From: Sphaerimonospora mesophila NBRC 14179 = JCM 3151
GTDB lineage: Bacteria > Actinomycetota > Actinomycetes > Streptosporangiales > Streptosporangiaceae
DNA length: 64,000 nucleotides
Assembly (NCBI GenBank): GCA_001552515.1
Contig: BCRI01000002.1
Span: 1 to 64,000, forward strand
Direction of reading: 5' to 3'
Shown: positions 35,418 to 44,036 of the stretch, in pieces
Position numbering within the stretch: the stretch's first letter is position 1
How the letters are laid out: every line of letters starts with the position of its first letter
Translations under genes and position numbers: made by a program
Notes under the pieces: generated by a model
What the model was told of the DNA's origin: nothing
Database searches by the model: none
What the model saw: only the letters and a program-made list of their open reading frames with translations

Positions 35418-36659
35418 GTGACCGTCATCGCCGATCTCGACATCGCCGCCATCGATTTCTGGGCGCGGCCGGCGGCCGAACGCGCCGGCGCGTTCGCGCG
35501 GCTGCGCGAGCGGGAGCAGCCGGTCTTCTTCGCCCAGCCGAAGGTGCCCCTGGCCCGGTCCGGCAAGGGCTTCTACGCGCTCGTACGGCACGCCGACGTC
35601 GTCGAGGCGAGCCGGAACGCCGCCGTGTTCGCCAACAGCCCGGCCGTGAGCAACCCCGAGCCGCCGGGCTGGGTGAAGCACGTCTACGGCAACTCGCTGG
35701 AGAACATGGACGCGCCCGAGCACACCCGGCTGCGCCGCATCGTGTCCCGCGCGTTCGCACCGCGCATGATGGCGAGGCTGGAAGACGACATCCGCCGACG
35801 GGCCGCCGACGCCGTGTCCGAGCTCGCCCGCGCCGGGGGAGGGGACTTCGTCGAGCTGGTCGCGCAGCGGTTCACCACCCACGTGGTCTGCGACCTGCTC
35901 GGCATTCCGGAGCGGTACCGGCCCCGGGTGCTGGGCTGGGTCAGGGACACGGTGGAGTACCAGGCCGTGCGCAGCGACCCGAAGGGCATGCTCCGGCACG
36001 CGGTCAAGAACACCCGGGCGACGCTCGGCCTGCGCAACCTCGTGGTCCGGCTCGGCCGGGAGCGGCGCAGACGGCCCGGCGACGACGTCATCTCGGCCCT
36101 CGCCGGCGCCGACGTCGACGGCGAGCGGCTGACCGGCATGGAGCTCGGCGCGTTCTTCCTGCTCCTGGTCGTCGCCGGCATCGACACGCCGGGGCACGCG
36201 CTGTCCCACGCGGTCACCCTGCTCGCCGAGCACCCGGAGCAGCGCGAGCTGCTGCTGTCGGACTTCGACGGCCGCATCGGCGGCGCCGTCGACGAGATCG
36301 TGCGGTACGCCTCACCGATCACCCAGCTGCAGCGGACGGTCGTGGCCGAGCACGAGCTGCGCGGCCTGCGGCTCGTTCCCGGTGACAAGGTCGTGCTCTT
36401 CTACAACTCGGCCAACCGCGACGAGCGGGTGTTCACCGATCCCGACGTCTTCGACATCACCCGCACGCCCAACCCCCACGTCGCCTTCGGCGGGCCGGGC
36501 GCGCACTACTGCCTGGGCGCCCACCTGGCCAAGCGGGAGCTCACCGTGCTGCTCGGCGAGCTCTACACCCGCCTGCCCGGCCTCCGCCTCGCCGGCCCGC
36601 CCGAGCCGATGGTGTCCACCTTCAACAACGCGGTCAGGCGGCTGCCGGTCACCTTCTGA
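35418..36659 (+). CDS. Cytochrome P450
   Basis: A 413-residue soluble bacterial P450. The I-helix oxygen-binding motif is VVAGIDTPGHA (near residue 252), the ExxR pair is in DEIVRYASP (near 292) and the heme-thiolate Cys is in FGGPGAHYCLGAHLA (near 363). GTG at 35418 begins where homology begins; no ribosome site is obvious. It is divergent from GNAT paralogue 1 and its 3' end overlaps the convergent GNAT paralogue 2 by 11 bases. No redox partner or biosynthetic core gene is adjacent. Its substrate, and whether it serves the polysaccharide locus, are unknown. Confidence 0.93.
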   Translation: MTVIADLDIAAIDFWARPAAERAGAFARLREREQPVFFAQPKVPLARSGKGFYALVRHADVVEASRNAAVFANSPAVSNPEPPGWVKHVYGNSLENMDAPEHTRLRRIVSRAFAPRMMARLEDDIRRRAADAVSELARAGGGDFVELVAQRFTTHVVCDLLGIPERYRPRVLGWVRDTVEYQAVRSDPKGMLRHAVKNTRATLGLRNLVVRLGRERRRRPGDDVISALAGADVDGERLTGMELGAFFLLLVVAGIDTPGHALSHAVTLLAEHPEQRELLLSDFDGRIGGAVDEIVRYASPITQLQRTVVAEHELRGLRLVPGDKVVLFYNSANRDERVFTDPDVFDITRTPNPHVAFGGPGAHYCLGAHLAKRELTVLLGELYTRLPGLRLAGPPEPMVSTFNNAVRRLPVTF

Positions 36660-37734
36660 CGAGCCTGCCGTACGCCTTGAGCATCCGGTCGGCGGGGTCT
36701 CTGAGGTACGGCCTGGCCAGCACGGCGTTGCGCAGGCCGCGCACGGGCACGCGCAGCACCCAGTGCGCCCCGGCCGCCGGGGTCGCCCGCGCGACCCGCC
36801 CCTCGGCCACCTGCAGGTCGCGGGTCTTCAGGCTCTCCTTGTAGTCCTTCTCGCCGCGGCCCATGTCGATGTGCCGCAGGCCCATCGCCGCGAAGTCCTC
36901 GGCCATCCCGAGATGCTGCAGGAGCCCGGGGGAGTACTTGCCGAAACGTGTGTCGTAGGCGGGGAACCAGGTGCACAGCTGGCTCGCCGTACGCACCCCG
37001 AAGTGGCCGGCGACCACCTCGTCGCCCGCGCGCAGCAGGGACAGGCAGCCGGCGAAGCGGTCGGTGCGGATGGCGTGCAGCCGCTCCACCAGCTCGACGA
37101 TCCACGGGCTGGCGAACCGGTCGGTACGGCCGGTGCGCCGATACTGCAGCGACTTCCACCGCAGCAGCTCGCGCAGGGCCGCCGTGTCGGACGACTCGGC
37201 CTCGTGGCGCACCTCGCCGATCTCCCGGCCGAGCCGGTTGCGCTTGTAGCGGGTCATCCGGTGCGTGGTCGGCGAGCGGCGGCGCAGCCCGGCCAGGTAG
37301 GCGTCGTACCCCTCGTCGAGGTCGATGACCGGGGAGGGGTGGCGGCCGGAGTGATGCCGGGCGAACATCGGCTGGCCGACGTGCAGATGGTCGAACTCCC
37401 AGGCCGCGAGCCCGGTCGCGCGCAGCAGCCGCGCCGCGTCGAGGTCCAGGCCCGTGGCGTACACCATGCCCTGCAGGTCGGTGAGCCCGGCCGCGACCGG
37501 TCTGCCGATGCCGAGCCGGTGCCGTTCGTACGGGAAGAAGCCGGCGACGCCGGAGCCGTCCTCGACCACCGCCACCCGCACCTGTGGGCGCAGCTCCGCC
37601 ACCGTTGTGACGAACTCCGCCGACAGGAACGGGTTGTCCTGCTCGGGGTCGGCGTCCTGGAACTCGCGCCACCGGGCCAGCTCTGATGGGCCGAGTTCGC
37701 CGGGACGGATCACCGATATCTGCACGTGCCCCAT
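36649..37734 (-). CDS. GNAT acyltransferase, CelD/BcsL-like (paralogue 2)
   Basis: A 361-residue relative of the protein at 34259-35362, sharing QISVIRPGELGP at the N-terminus, YDAYLAGLRRRSPTTHRM, LRWKSLQYRRTGRTDRFASP and WFPAYDTRFGKYSPGLLQHL. ATG at 37734 (after AGGAG) is chosen; GTG at 37725 would align better with the paralogue start, and an upstream frame to 37803 would run over the next gene. It is divergent from the second GH39-like gene with 59 bases between. It probably acylates a sugar or lipid-linked intermediate of the same locus. Confidence 0.8.
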   Translation of the reverse strand: MGHVQISVIRPGELGPSELARWREFQDADPEQDNPFLSAEFVTTVAELRPQVRVAVVEDGSGVAGFFPYERHRLGIGRPVAAGLTDLQGMVYATGLDLDAARLLRATGLAAWEFDHLHVGQPMFARHHSGRHPSPVIDLDEGYDAYLAGLRRRSPTTHRMTRYKRNRLGREIGEVRHEAESSDTAALRELLRWKSLQYRRTGRTDRFASPWIVELVERLHAIRTDRFAGCLSLLRAGDEVVAGHFGVRTASQLCTWFPAYDTRFGKYSPGLLQHLGMAEDFAAMGLRHIDMGRGEKDYKESLKTRDLQVAEGRVARATPAAGAHWVLRVPVRGLRNAVLARPYLRDPADRMLKAYGRLVRR

Positions 37735-37781
37735 CTTCTCCTGTCTTCTCCCGTGAGGGGGCCGCTTGCCGGGGAAGCGGC

Positions 37782-37787
37782 TACGCT
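37782..37787 (+). promoter_or_regulatory. -10 box giving a leaderless transcript of GH39-like paralogue 2
   Basis: TACGCT ends 6 bases before the GTG at 37794, and no ribosome-binding sequence lies between. Confidence 0.45.
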
Positions 37788-37793
37788 TTCCCG

Positions 37794-39227
37794 GTGGCAC
37801 CAAGCCGAGGACGCCATGTCAGGCCGCCCGGCGGCCGTCCCCGCCCCCGCTGGCCGATCGCCCTGCTGTCCGCGCTGCTCGCCGTCGGCACCGTGGCGGC
37901 GCTGCTGTGGCTGGTCGCGCTCCGGCGCGGCGCCGGACAGACGCCCGTGCCCGGCCGCGACGCGGCCGCCACGGTCGCGCCGCTCGGCCTCACCCGGACG
38001 GGCGAGCCCGCCCGCTGGCCGCGCTGGGGGCTGACGCACACGCAGTACACCCCGGAGGAGGACGCTCCGGAGATCGCCGGACCGGCCGAACGGGCACTCG
38101 GCGCCCAGAGCCTCGTGCAGAACCAGCACATCATGGGCTTCGGCACCGACAATCCGGAGCCCCGGCCGGGGGCCTTCGACTTCGCCTCGCTGGACGCGCG
38201 GGTGAAGCTGATGGCGGAGACGGGCGGCGCGCCGGTCATCACGCTGTGCTGCGCCCCCGACTGGATGAAGGGCGGCCGGCCGGGGAAGACGGACTGGAGT
38301 CTGATCGAGGTGGCGCCGCGGCAGCGGCACTTCGACGACTTCGCCGCCCTCGCCGCCGCCGTCGCCCGCCGCTACCCCCACGTCCGCCGGTTCATCGTGT
38401 GGAACGAGTTCAAGGGACTGTGGGACAACGGACGCGGCGAGTGGAACGCGATCGCCTACACCGACCTCTACAACCGCGTCTACGACGCGCTGAAGGCCGT
38501 GGATCCCGGCATCCAGGTCGGCGGGCCGTACATTCCGGTGGACAGCTACGCGGGGGACTCGCCGAGCCCGTCGGACGTGCGCGGGCCGTGGGGGTCGGTG
38601 GACGGCCGGGTGCTGAAGGCCGTCGACTACTGGCTGCGCCACAAGCGTGGCGCGGACTTCGTCGTCGTCGACGGCGGGTCCGTGCCGCGTGACGGCGTCC
38701 AGCGGCCCGACGAGTTCGGCGCGCTCGGCAAGTTCGGCGCGATGACGCGGTGGCTGCGCGAGCGGTCGGGCCTGCCCGTCTGGTGGGCGGAGTTCTACCC
38801 GCTGCCCTGCGCGTCGATCGAGCCGGGCGGCTCGTGCCCGGCGCTGGAGTGGACCGAGTCGCGGCGGCTGGCGGTGACCGCGGCCGCGCTGATCGAGTTC
38901 GCGGAGAGCGGCGCCGACACGGTGCTCTACTGGGACACGTACGCGCCACGCGACCGGCGGGACGACTGCGCGCTGTGCCTGGTCTCGAACACCGATGGTG
39001 CCCCGTCGCCGACGCTCGACCTCCTGGGGGAGTTCGCCCGCTGGTTCCCGGCCGGCGCCCGGCTCGATCCGGTGGCGGTGTCGAGCCCGCGGGTGCGCGC
39101 CCTCGCCCAGGAGCACCGCCTCGTGCTCGTCAACACCACGGGCGACCGCCAGGACGTACGGGTCGACGGCGGCGACGTCGCGCTGGAGCCGTACGAGGTC
39201 CGCTGGATGGACCGCGCTGCCTCGTAG
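37794..39227 (+). CDS. Membrane-anchored GH39-like glycoside hydrolase (paralogue 2)
   Basis: A 477-residue paralogue of the protein at 30964. Instead of a lipobox it has a basic N-terminus and one hydrophobic anchor (LLSALLAVGTVAALLWLVAL, residues about 24-43). Shared blocks are QNQHIMGFGTDNPEPRPG, TLCCAPDWMKGGRPGKTDW, the likely acid/base Glu in FIVWNEFKGL and the likely nucleophile in VWWAEFYPLPC, and the C-terminal PYEVRW. Extra Cys pairs near 330-390 suggest disulphides on the outer face. The GTG at 37794 is supported by a -10 box 6 bases upstream. It and paralogue 1 bracket the middle of the polysaccharide locus. Confidence 0.75.
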   Translation: MAPSRGRHVRPPGGRPRPRWPIALLSALLAVGTVAALLWLVALRRGAGQTPVPGRDAAATVAPLGLTRTGEPARWPRWGLTHTQYTPEEDAPEIAGPAERALGAQSLVQNQHIMGFGTDNPEPRPGAFDFASLDARVKLMAETGGAPVITLCCAPDWMKGGRPGKTDWSLIEVAPRQRHFDDFAALAAAVARRYPHVRRFIVWNEFKGLWDNGRGEWNAIAYTDLYNRVYDALKAVDPGIQVGGPYIPVDSYAGDSPSPSDVRGPWGSVDGRVLKAVDYWLRHKRGADFVVVDGGSVPRDGVQRPDEFGALGKFGAMTRWLRERSGLPVWWAEFYPLPCASIEPGGSCPALEWTESRRLAVTAAALIEFAESGADTVLYWDTYAPRDRRDDCALCLVSNTDGAPSPTLDLLGEFARWFPAGARLDPVAVSSPRVRALAQEHRLVLVNTTGDRQDVRVDGGDVALEPYEVRWMDRAAS

Positions 39228-39259
39228 ACCCGGTTCTAGGCCCGGCTCACAGGCTCGGC

Positions 39260-42200
39260 TCATAGGCCCAGTGTGATGAACCGTTCGACGACCACGGCTA
39301 CGGCGATCACGCCGGCCGCGGCGGCGGTCAGGAACAGGCCGCGGCGCCGGCGGCGGGAGCCGCTCAGGCCGAGTGTCTCGGCGGCGACGAGCACGCCGGA
39401 GTACAGCGCGAAGGCGATCAGCCCGAGCGGCGTCCACGGCGTGTCGGCGGGCGGGGCGAGCGTGTAGTCGGCGGCGGGCGGCACCGATCCCGGCGGCTGC
39501 TTGCGCAGCGCGTAGACCGCCGCGTCGTCGTCGGTGAACAGGGTGACCAGGTCGGGGGAGTCGGTGAGGGCGGCGCGCAGCCGCTTTCCCCAGCCGACCG
39601 GGATGCCCTGGGCGAGCGGGTCGGTCACCTCCAGCATCGTCTCCTGGCTGCGCAGGGTCACCAGGAACGAGCCGGGACCGAGCTCGCGCAGCGCGGAGAC
39701 GAGGGGCGCGACATCGGTGGGGTCCGCGGGCGGCGTGGTGCCCATCCACTCGACCCGTTCGACGTCCCGCTCCCGCCACGGCACGACGCTGTAGGTGATG
39801 TCCGGGCTCACCGTGCCCGGCGCCGCCTCGGTCGGGGTGAGCAGCAGGACGCGGGCGCTCGGCCGGTCGTGGGCGTAGACGTACTCGAGCGCGCGGGCCT
39901 CACCCGTGGTGACGCGTTCGAACTGCTCGTTGCCGTACCGCGCGACGAAGAAGCCGCCGGCCAGCGCCAGCACGGTCACGAACGCGGCCGTCATCGGCAG
40001 CCGGGCACGGACCAGTTCGAGCACGGACGGCCTGCCGACGACCTGCCGCATGCCCCGCAGGCTGCCGGGCAACTCGGGGAAGAACGCGTAGGCTGCGAGG
40101 AGGCATGCCCCCGGCAGCAGGAAGAAGTACACCCGCAGCCCCATCTCGCCGCCGTAGCTCTGCATCGCCATGGCGGACACCGGGGTGATCGTCAGCACCA
40201 GCGCGACCCGGTCGACGACCCCGCGGCGGAACCTGCGCACCACCCCGACGGCCGCCAGCAGGGCGAGCACGGCCGCGAAACCGAGGCGCAGCTTGAGCAC
40301 GTAGGGGTGGAGGGGGTCGCCGGTGGCGGCCGCGAGCCGTCCCGTGGTGTTCGCTGACAGGTTGCTCAGCAGGGAACCGATGCCGCCGAGCATGTCGCCC
40401 AGGTGGCCGCCCCAGTAGGGCGTGGCCAGATAGCTGACCCAGGCCACGGCGAAGCCGCCGACGAGCCAGGGCAGGGTGACCAGGCCGCAGCGCCGGACGA
40501 GGACCAGGCCCAGCGCGGCGGCCACCATCATGAACGGAGTGATCTGGTGTGTCGCGGTCGCAGCCGCACCGAGCAGGAGCAGCACGACGTACAGCACCAG
40601 GCGGGTGAGGCGGTCGGCGGGCCGGGAGACGAACTCGCCGGGCTCCGGCCGTTTCCCCGACCCCGGTCCGGTGTCCCGGCGGCCGAACCACGTCACCACG
40701 ATCGCCAGGAACAGCAGATAGAACAGATAGGTGGTGCCCTGGGGCGAGAAGTAGTCCTGGCCGATCCACTGGAGGGTGACGAACAGCACGGCCGCCAGCC
40801 ACTTGGCCCGGCGGTCGGCCCGCATCCGGCGCAGGATCAGCAGCAGGGGGACCAGGTAGAGGATGTTCGAGGCGACCGGCACCCAGTTGACGAACTCCCG
40901 GAAGTCCTCCATGCCCAGCGCGCCGGAGACGAAGGCGAACGCCGCGAAGAACCCCGGCCAGCTGAACCGGGCGTCCAGGCCGGGCAGCGTGCCGCCGGTC
41001 CGCGCGATGTACTCGGTGAACCCGACGTGCAGCCACGCGGTGGGGAAGCGGGGCTCCGCCGAGACGAGCGCGGACGCGCCGTGCAGGCAGAACGTGATGG
41101 CGAGCAACTGCACGAGCAGCAGCACCGGGCGGTAGCGGCGCTGGGCGAGCGTGACGAAGAACGCGAGGACCAGCAGTGCGAGTCCGGCCAGCGACAGCGG
41201 GGGCAGCACCGAGATCAGGCCGAGGCCGTTCATCCGGTCGGGATCGACTCCGGTCAGCGAGGTGCGCGGGGCCAGCAGCGCGACCAGGTAGATCGTGAAC
41301 CCCTCCGCGGCGAGCAGCGGGAGCAGCCAGTTCGCGGCCCGCTCGGGCCGCCAGGCCGCGGCCGCTCGGGCACTGATCGTCGTCACGAGGACCATCATGC
41401 GGTACGGCAGCGCGCGGGCGGCGGCACCGGCCGGGGCCGAGCCGGGCACGACCAGGGAGCGCAGCAGCGCCGGCATGATCGCGACCGCGATGACGAGCTG
41501 CGCGACCAGCAGGCCGATCCCCACCCCGTCGATCCCAAACCGGGGGAGCAGCAAGAACGTGGCGGCGAACGCGACGGCGCACATCCCGCCCTGCACGACG
41601 GCGAGCGTCCTCGACCGGCTCTTGGCCCGCAGCACGCCGAGGTGGATCTCGATGAGCGCGCGCGGCAGCGTGGCGAGCGCGATGAGCCGCAGCAGCGTGG
41701 TGGCGTGCTCGGCGTGCCCCGGGCTGAACACCGCCATCAGGTACGGCGCGAGCACGACCGTGCCGAGGACCGTCGGGCAGAGGATGAGGAGCGTGCGGGT
41801 GAGCGCGCGGCGGCCGTTCTCGGCGAGCCTGGCGGTGTCGAAGGCCCCCTCGACGGTCAGCGAGGCGGCCATGTTGACCGCGAGGATCTCGATGATCGCC
41901 CCGAGCATGCCCGTGCTGTAGAAGTAGTTGAACGTGGTGGCGTCGACGAAGGCGCCCACGATCACCGGCAGCAGGTAGGTGATCGCGAGGACGAACATGG
42001 AGCCCAGGTAGTCGCCGGCGAGGAACCTGCCGACCGTCCTGATCGGCGGCGGGCTGCGGTGCGCGGTCTCCCGCTCGTGCGCGGGGATGAGCCGCCGGAA
42101 CATGAGCAGATCGACCGGCAGCACCATGATGACCACCGGCACCACCCATGACACCGTGATGCCGTGCTCGGGGAGCGTCCCGGCCAGCACCACCAGCAGG

Positions 42201-42760
42201 ACGATCTTGACCACGCCGTACGCGATGTTCTCGACCGGCACCCAGATCGCCTTGCGCAGGCCGGTGAGCGCCACGTCCTGCAGCGTGAAGATCACCCATG
42301 ACAGCACGGCGCCGACGAACATCAGGCCGGGGCCGAACCCGCTGAGGCTGCTGTAGTTGTCGCCCCAATAGCGGAGCGTCAGGAGGAAGACGACGGTGAC
42401 GACGGCCGCCGCGCCGGTCGACGCCAGATAGACGCCGCGGACGAACTTGCCGGTGGCGCGGCCCGTGTCGGCGATGAACCTGGTGAGCGTGCCGACGAAG
42501 CCCATCGAGGTGAGCGCGGCCAGCAGCCGCATCGCCCCGATGACGGCCATCGCCCGCCCGCCGTCGTCCGTGTCGTACAGGCGGGCGGCCAGCACCCAGT
42601 AGATCAGGCCGAGCACCCCGGAGGCGCCCGCGCTGAACATGAGCGCGTAGGCGTTCTTGAACAGGGGGTCGTCCAGTCCGGGGATGAACCTCCTGCGCGA
42701 CCGCCGGGGGCCCTCCCCGGGCTCGGCCGCCGCCGGCGTGCGGGGAAGGGTCTCGGTCAC
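39260..42760 (-). CDS. Polysaccharide flippase fused to a second multi-spanning domain
   Basis: An integral membrane protein of 1166 residues with about 24 or more hydrophobic segments. The first 480 residues or so resemble Wzx/MATE-type polysaccharide exporters (NAYALMFSAGASGVLGLIYW, then ADTGRATGKFVRGVYLASTG). The second half has another long set of helices with QDYFSPQGTTYLFYLLF and HQITPFMMVAAALG, a pattern seen in GT-C or polymerase-like proteins, then a soluble segment (about 1000-1120) and a final helix. GTG at 42760 overlaps the stop of a 40-codon frame as GTGA; an Arg-rich in-frame extension to 42958 overlaps the glycosyltransferase and is rejected. Likely export and polymerisation of the locus polymer. 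Confidence 0.75.
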   Translation of the reverse strand: MTETLPRTPAAAEPGEGPRRSRRRFIPGLDDPLFKNAYALMFSAGASGVLGLIYWVLAARLYDTDDGGRAMAVIGAMRLLAALTSMGFVGTLTRFIADTGRATGKFVRGVYLASTGAAAVVTVVFLLTLRYWGDNYSSLSGFGPGLMFVGAVLSWVIFTLQDVALTGLRKAIWVPVENIAYGVVKIVLLVVLAGTLPEHGITVSWVVPVVIMVLPVDLLMFRRLIPAHERETAHRSPPPIRTVGRFLAGDYLGSMFVLAITYLLPVIVGAFVDATTFNYFYSTGMLGAIIEILAVNMAASLTVEGAFDTARLAENGRRALTRTLLILCPTVLGTVVLAPYLMAVFSPGHAEHATTLLRLIALATLPRALIEIHLGVLRAKSRSRTLAVVQGGMCAVAFAATFLLLPRFGIDGVGIGLLVAQLVIAVAIMPALLRSLVVPGSAPAGAAARALPYRMMVLVTTISARAAAAWRPERAANWLLPLLAAEGFTIYLVALLAPRTSLTGVDPDRMNGLGLISVLPPLSLAGLALLVLAFFVTLAQRRYRPVLLLVQLLAITFCLHGASALVSAEPRFPTAWLHVGFTEYIARTGGTLPGLDARFSWPGFFAAFAFVSGALGMEDFREFVNWVPVASNILYLVPLLLILRRMRADRRAKWLAAVLFVTLQWIGQDYFSPQGTTYLFYLLFLAIVVTWFGRRDTGPGSGKRPEPGEFVSRPADRLTRLVLYVVLLLLGAAATATHQITPFMMVAAALGLVLVRRCGLVTLPWLVGGFAVAWVSYLATPYWGGHLGDMLGGIGSLLSNLSANTTGRLAAATGDPLHPYVLKLRLGFAAVLALLAAVGVVRRFRRGVVDRVALVLTITPVSAMAMQSYGGEMGLRVYFFLLPGACLLAAYAFFPELPGSLRGMRQVVGRPSVLELVRARLPMTAAFVTVLALAGGFFVARYGNEQFERVTTGEARALEYVYAHDRPSARVLLLTPTEAAPGTVSPDITYSVVPWRERDVERVEWMGTTPPADPTDVAPLVSALRELGPGSFLVTLRSQETMLEVTDPLAQGIPVGWGKRLRAALTDSPDLVTLFTDDDAAVYALRKQPPGSVPPAADYTLAPPADTPWTPLGLIAFALYSGVLVAAETLGLSGSRRRRRGLFLTAAAAGVIAVAVVVERFITLGL

Positions 42761-42879
42761 GGAGCGGTTTCCGCCCTGGCTTTCGCCCCGGCGCCGGCTC
42801 CGGTGCCGGCCGCGGTTTCTGTCCCGGCGCCGGTCCCGACGCCGACGCCGATGCCGGTCCTGACGCCGGCCGCCGTCAT
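42757..42879 (-). CDS. Tiny Gly/Ala-rich open frame bridging two genes
   Basis: A 40-codon frame starting MTAAGVRTGIGVGVGTGAG and ending AETAP. Its ATG overlaps the glycosyltransferase stop as ATGA and its stop overlaps the flippase GTG as GTGA, so one ribosome could pass through all three. The peptide is Gly, Ala and Thr with a few charges and no known motif. It may be translated only to couple the two genes, or it may be chance in a GC-rich spacer; the exact overlap at both ends argues for the first. Confidence 0.4.
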   Translation of the reverse strand: MTAAGVRTGIGVGVGTGAGTETAAGTGAGAGAKARAETAP

Positions 42880-43709
42880 GCGGCCCCCCGGTCGGCGATC
42901 GGCGATCGGTCGGCGGCCGGCGATCCGGCGACCGGGAGGGCCCGGCCGAGCCGTTCACTGACGATGGTCCTGAGGACCCGCCAGCCGTCGCGGAACGTTC
43001 GCAGGTTGCTCGTTCCGTGCAGGCGGTGGCGCTCGTGGCTGGGGATCTCGTGGACGCGCAGCCCGGCCTTGGCGGCGCGGATGTTCATCAGCGTCTCGAC
43101 CTCGAACCCGGCGCAGTCGGGTGCCAGCGTGTCCAGGTGGCCGGCCCAGAAAGCGTTGTAGCCGTAGCACAGGTCGGTGTAGCGGGTACGGAACAGCAGG
43201 TTGACCAGTGAGCTCAGCACGAAGTTGCCGAGCCTGCGTCCGGCCGTGATGTCGTCGCTGCCGCCGCCGTTGAGGAAGCGCGACCCCTTGGCGTAGTCGG
43301 CGCCCGCGACGAGCGCGCCGACGAAGCGGACGATCTCCCGCCCGTCGGTCGAGCCGTCCGCGTCGATCATGACGATGATCTCGCCCGTGCACGCGGCGAA
43401 CCCCTCGGCGAGCGCGTCGCCCTTGCCGCTGCCACGCTGGCGCACCACCCGCAGGCCGGGCCGCAGCCGTTTGGCCACCGCGACCGTGTCGTCGGTGGAG
43501 TTGCCGTCGACGAGCACCACCTCGTGGATCCACCGGGGCAGGGTCGCGAAAACGTGGGGCAGATTCTCCGCCTCGTTGAGCGCCGGTACCACGACGCTCA
43601 CTCGAGGGGCGATCGCCATTAAGGGGGAAATTCGGACAAACCTGTCCATGGAGGCTTGCTGGGAGAGCGGCCCTAAGTGTGGGATGGAGCTGCTGCTCTC
43701 GCGGTTCAT
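42876..43709 (-). CDS. Family 2 glycosyltransferase, dolichol-phosphate-mannose-synthase-like
   Basis: A 277-residue GT-A enzyme: VSVVVPALNEAENLPHVFAT, VLVDGNSTDDT, GSGKGDALAEGF and the metal-binding VMIDADGSTDG. A later YTDLCYGYNAFW and HEIPSHERHRLHGTSNL are typical of polyprenyl-phosphate glycosyltransferases, which load a sugar onto the lipid carrier. ATG at 43709 follows GGAGG by 9 bases; a longer in-frame start is upstream but lacks support. The gene is followed by the tiny frame and flippase. It may provide the lipid-linked sugar for export. Confidence 0.88.
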   Translation of the reverse strand: MNRESSSSIPHLGPLSQQASMDRFVRISPLMAIAPRVSVVVPALNEAENLPHVFATLPRWIHEVVLVDGNSTDDTVAVAKRLRPGLRVVRQRGSGKGDALAEGFAACTGEIIVMIDADGSTDGREIVRFVGALVAGADYAKGSRFLNGGGSDDITAGRRLGNFVLSSLVNLLFRTRYTDLCYGYNAFWAGHLDTLAPDCAGFEVETLMNIRAAKAGLRVHEIPSHERHRLHGTSNLRTFRDGWRVLRTIVSERLGRALPVAGSPAADRSPIADRGAA

Positions 43710-44036
43710 GGGTATGGATCCTCCGTGGCGGTGCTGGTCGGCGTCGTCGCGCGGTTCATCGGGGGCGGGTGCCGCGGTCGGGGGTTGAAAGCACGCGAAA
43801 TCGGGCGGGAGACCGTCCGGAATCTCGCGGAGACCCGAGACTATCGTTCCGACCTCACCGCGTGTACGGTGCCCTGCGAACCGGCCGTCAAAGAAGAAAT
43901 CGCCACCGTGTCCCCACCCCTCGCCGGCGATCGGCGAAATCAGGATCACCCGCTGATCGTTATGCTTATCTGACCAATCGAAGGCCGAACTGTCAACGCG
44001 GGCGCCCGATGGCGTGCCGATCGCGTTTTGGGCCCT
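43710..44036. other. 327-base gap with the likely promoter of the glycosyltransferase-flippase unit
   Basis: No gene is supported. The part nearest 43960-44000 is AT-rich for this genome and holds a TTGACA on the minus strand. The gap separates two leftward genes, the glycosyltransferase and the amidase. Confidence 0.4.
43966..43995 (-). promoter_or_regulatory. Candidate promoter upstream of the glycosyltransferase
   Basis: TTGACA (43995-43990) is a perfect -35 match on the minus strand. With an 18-base spacer the -10 would be AGATAA, which is only a weak match. The leader would then be about 250 bases. Confidence 0.35.

Noticed and set aside
35418-36659. The P450 as evidence for a natural-product gene cluster
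   Set aside because: No polyketide, peptide, terpene or RiPP core gene is in the window; one P450 is not enough.
42761-42958. An N-terminal extension of the flippase to 42958
   Set aside because: It is an Arg-rich shadow of the glycosyltransferase 3' end; the GTG at 42760 with its GTGA overlap is a better start.
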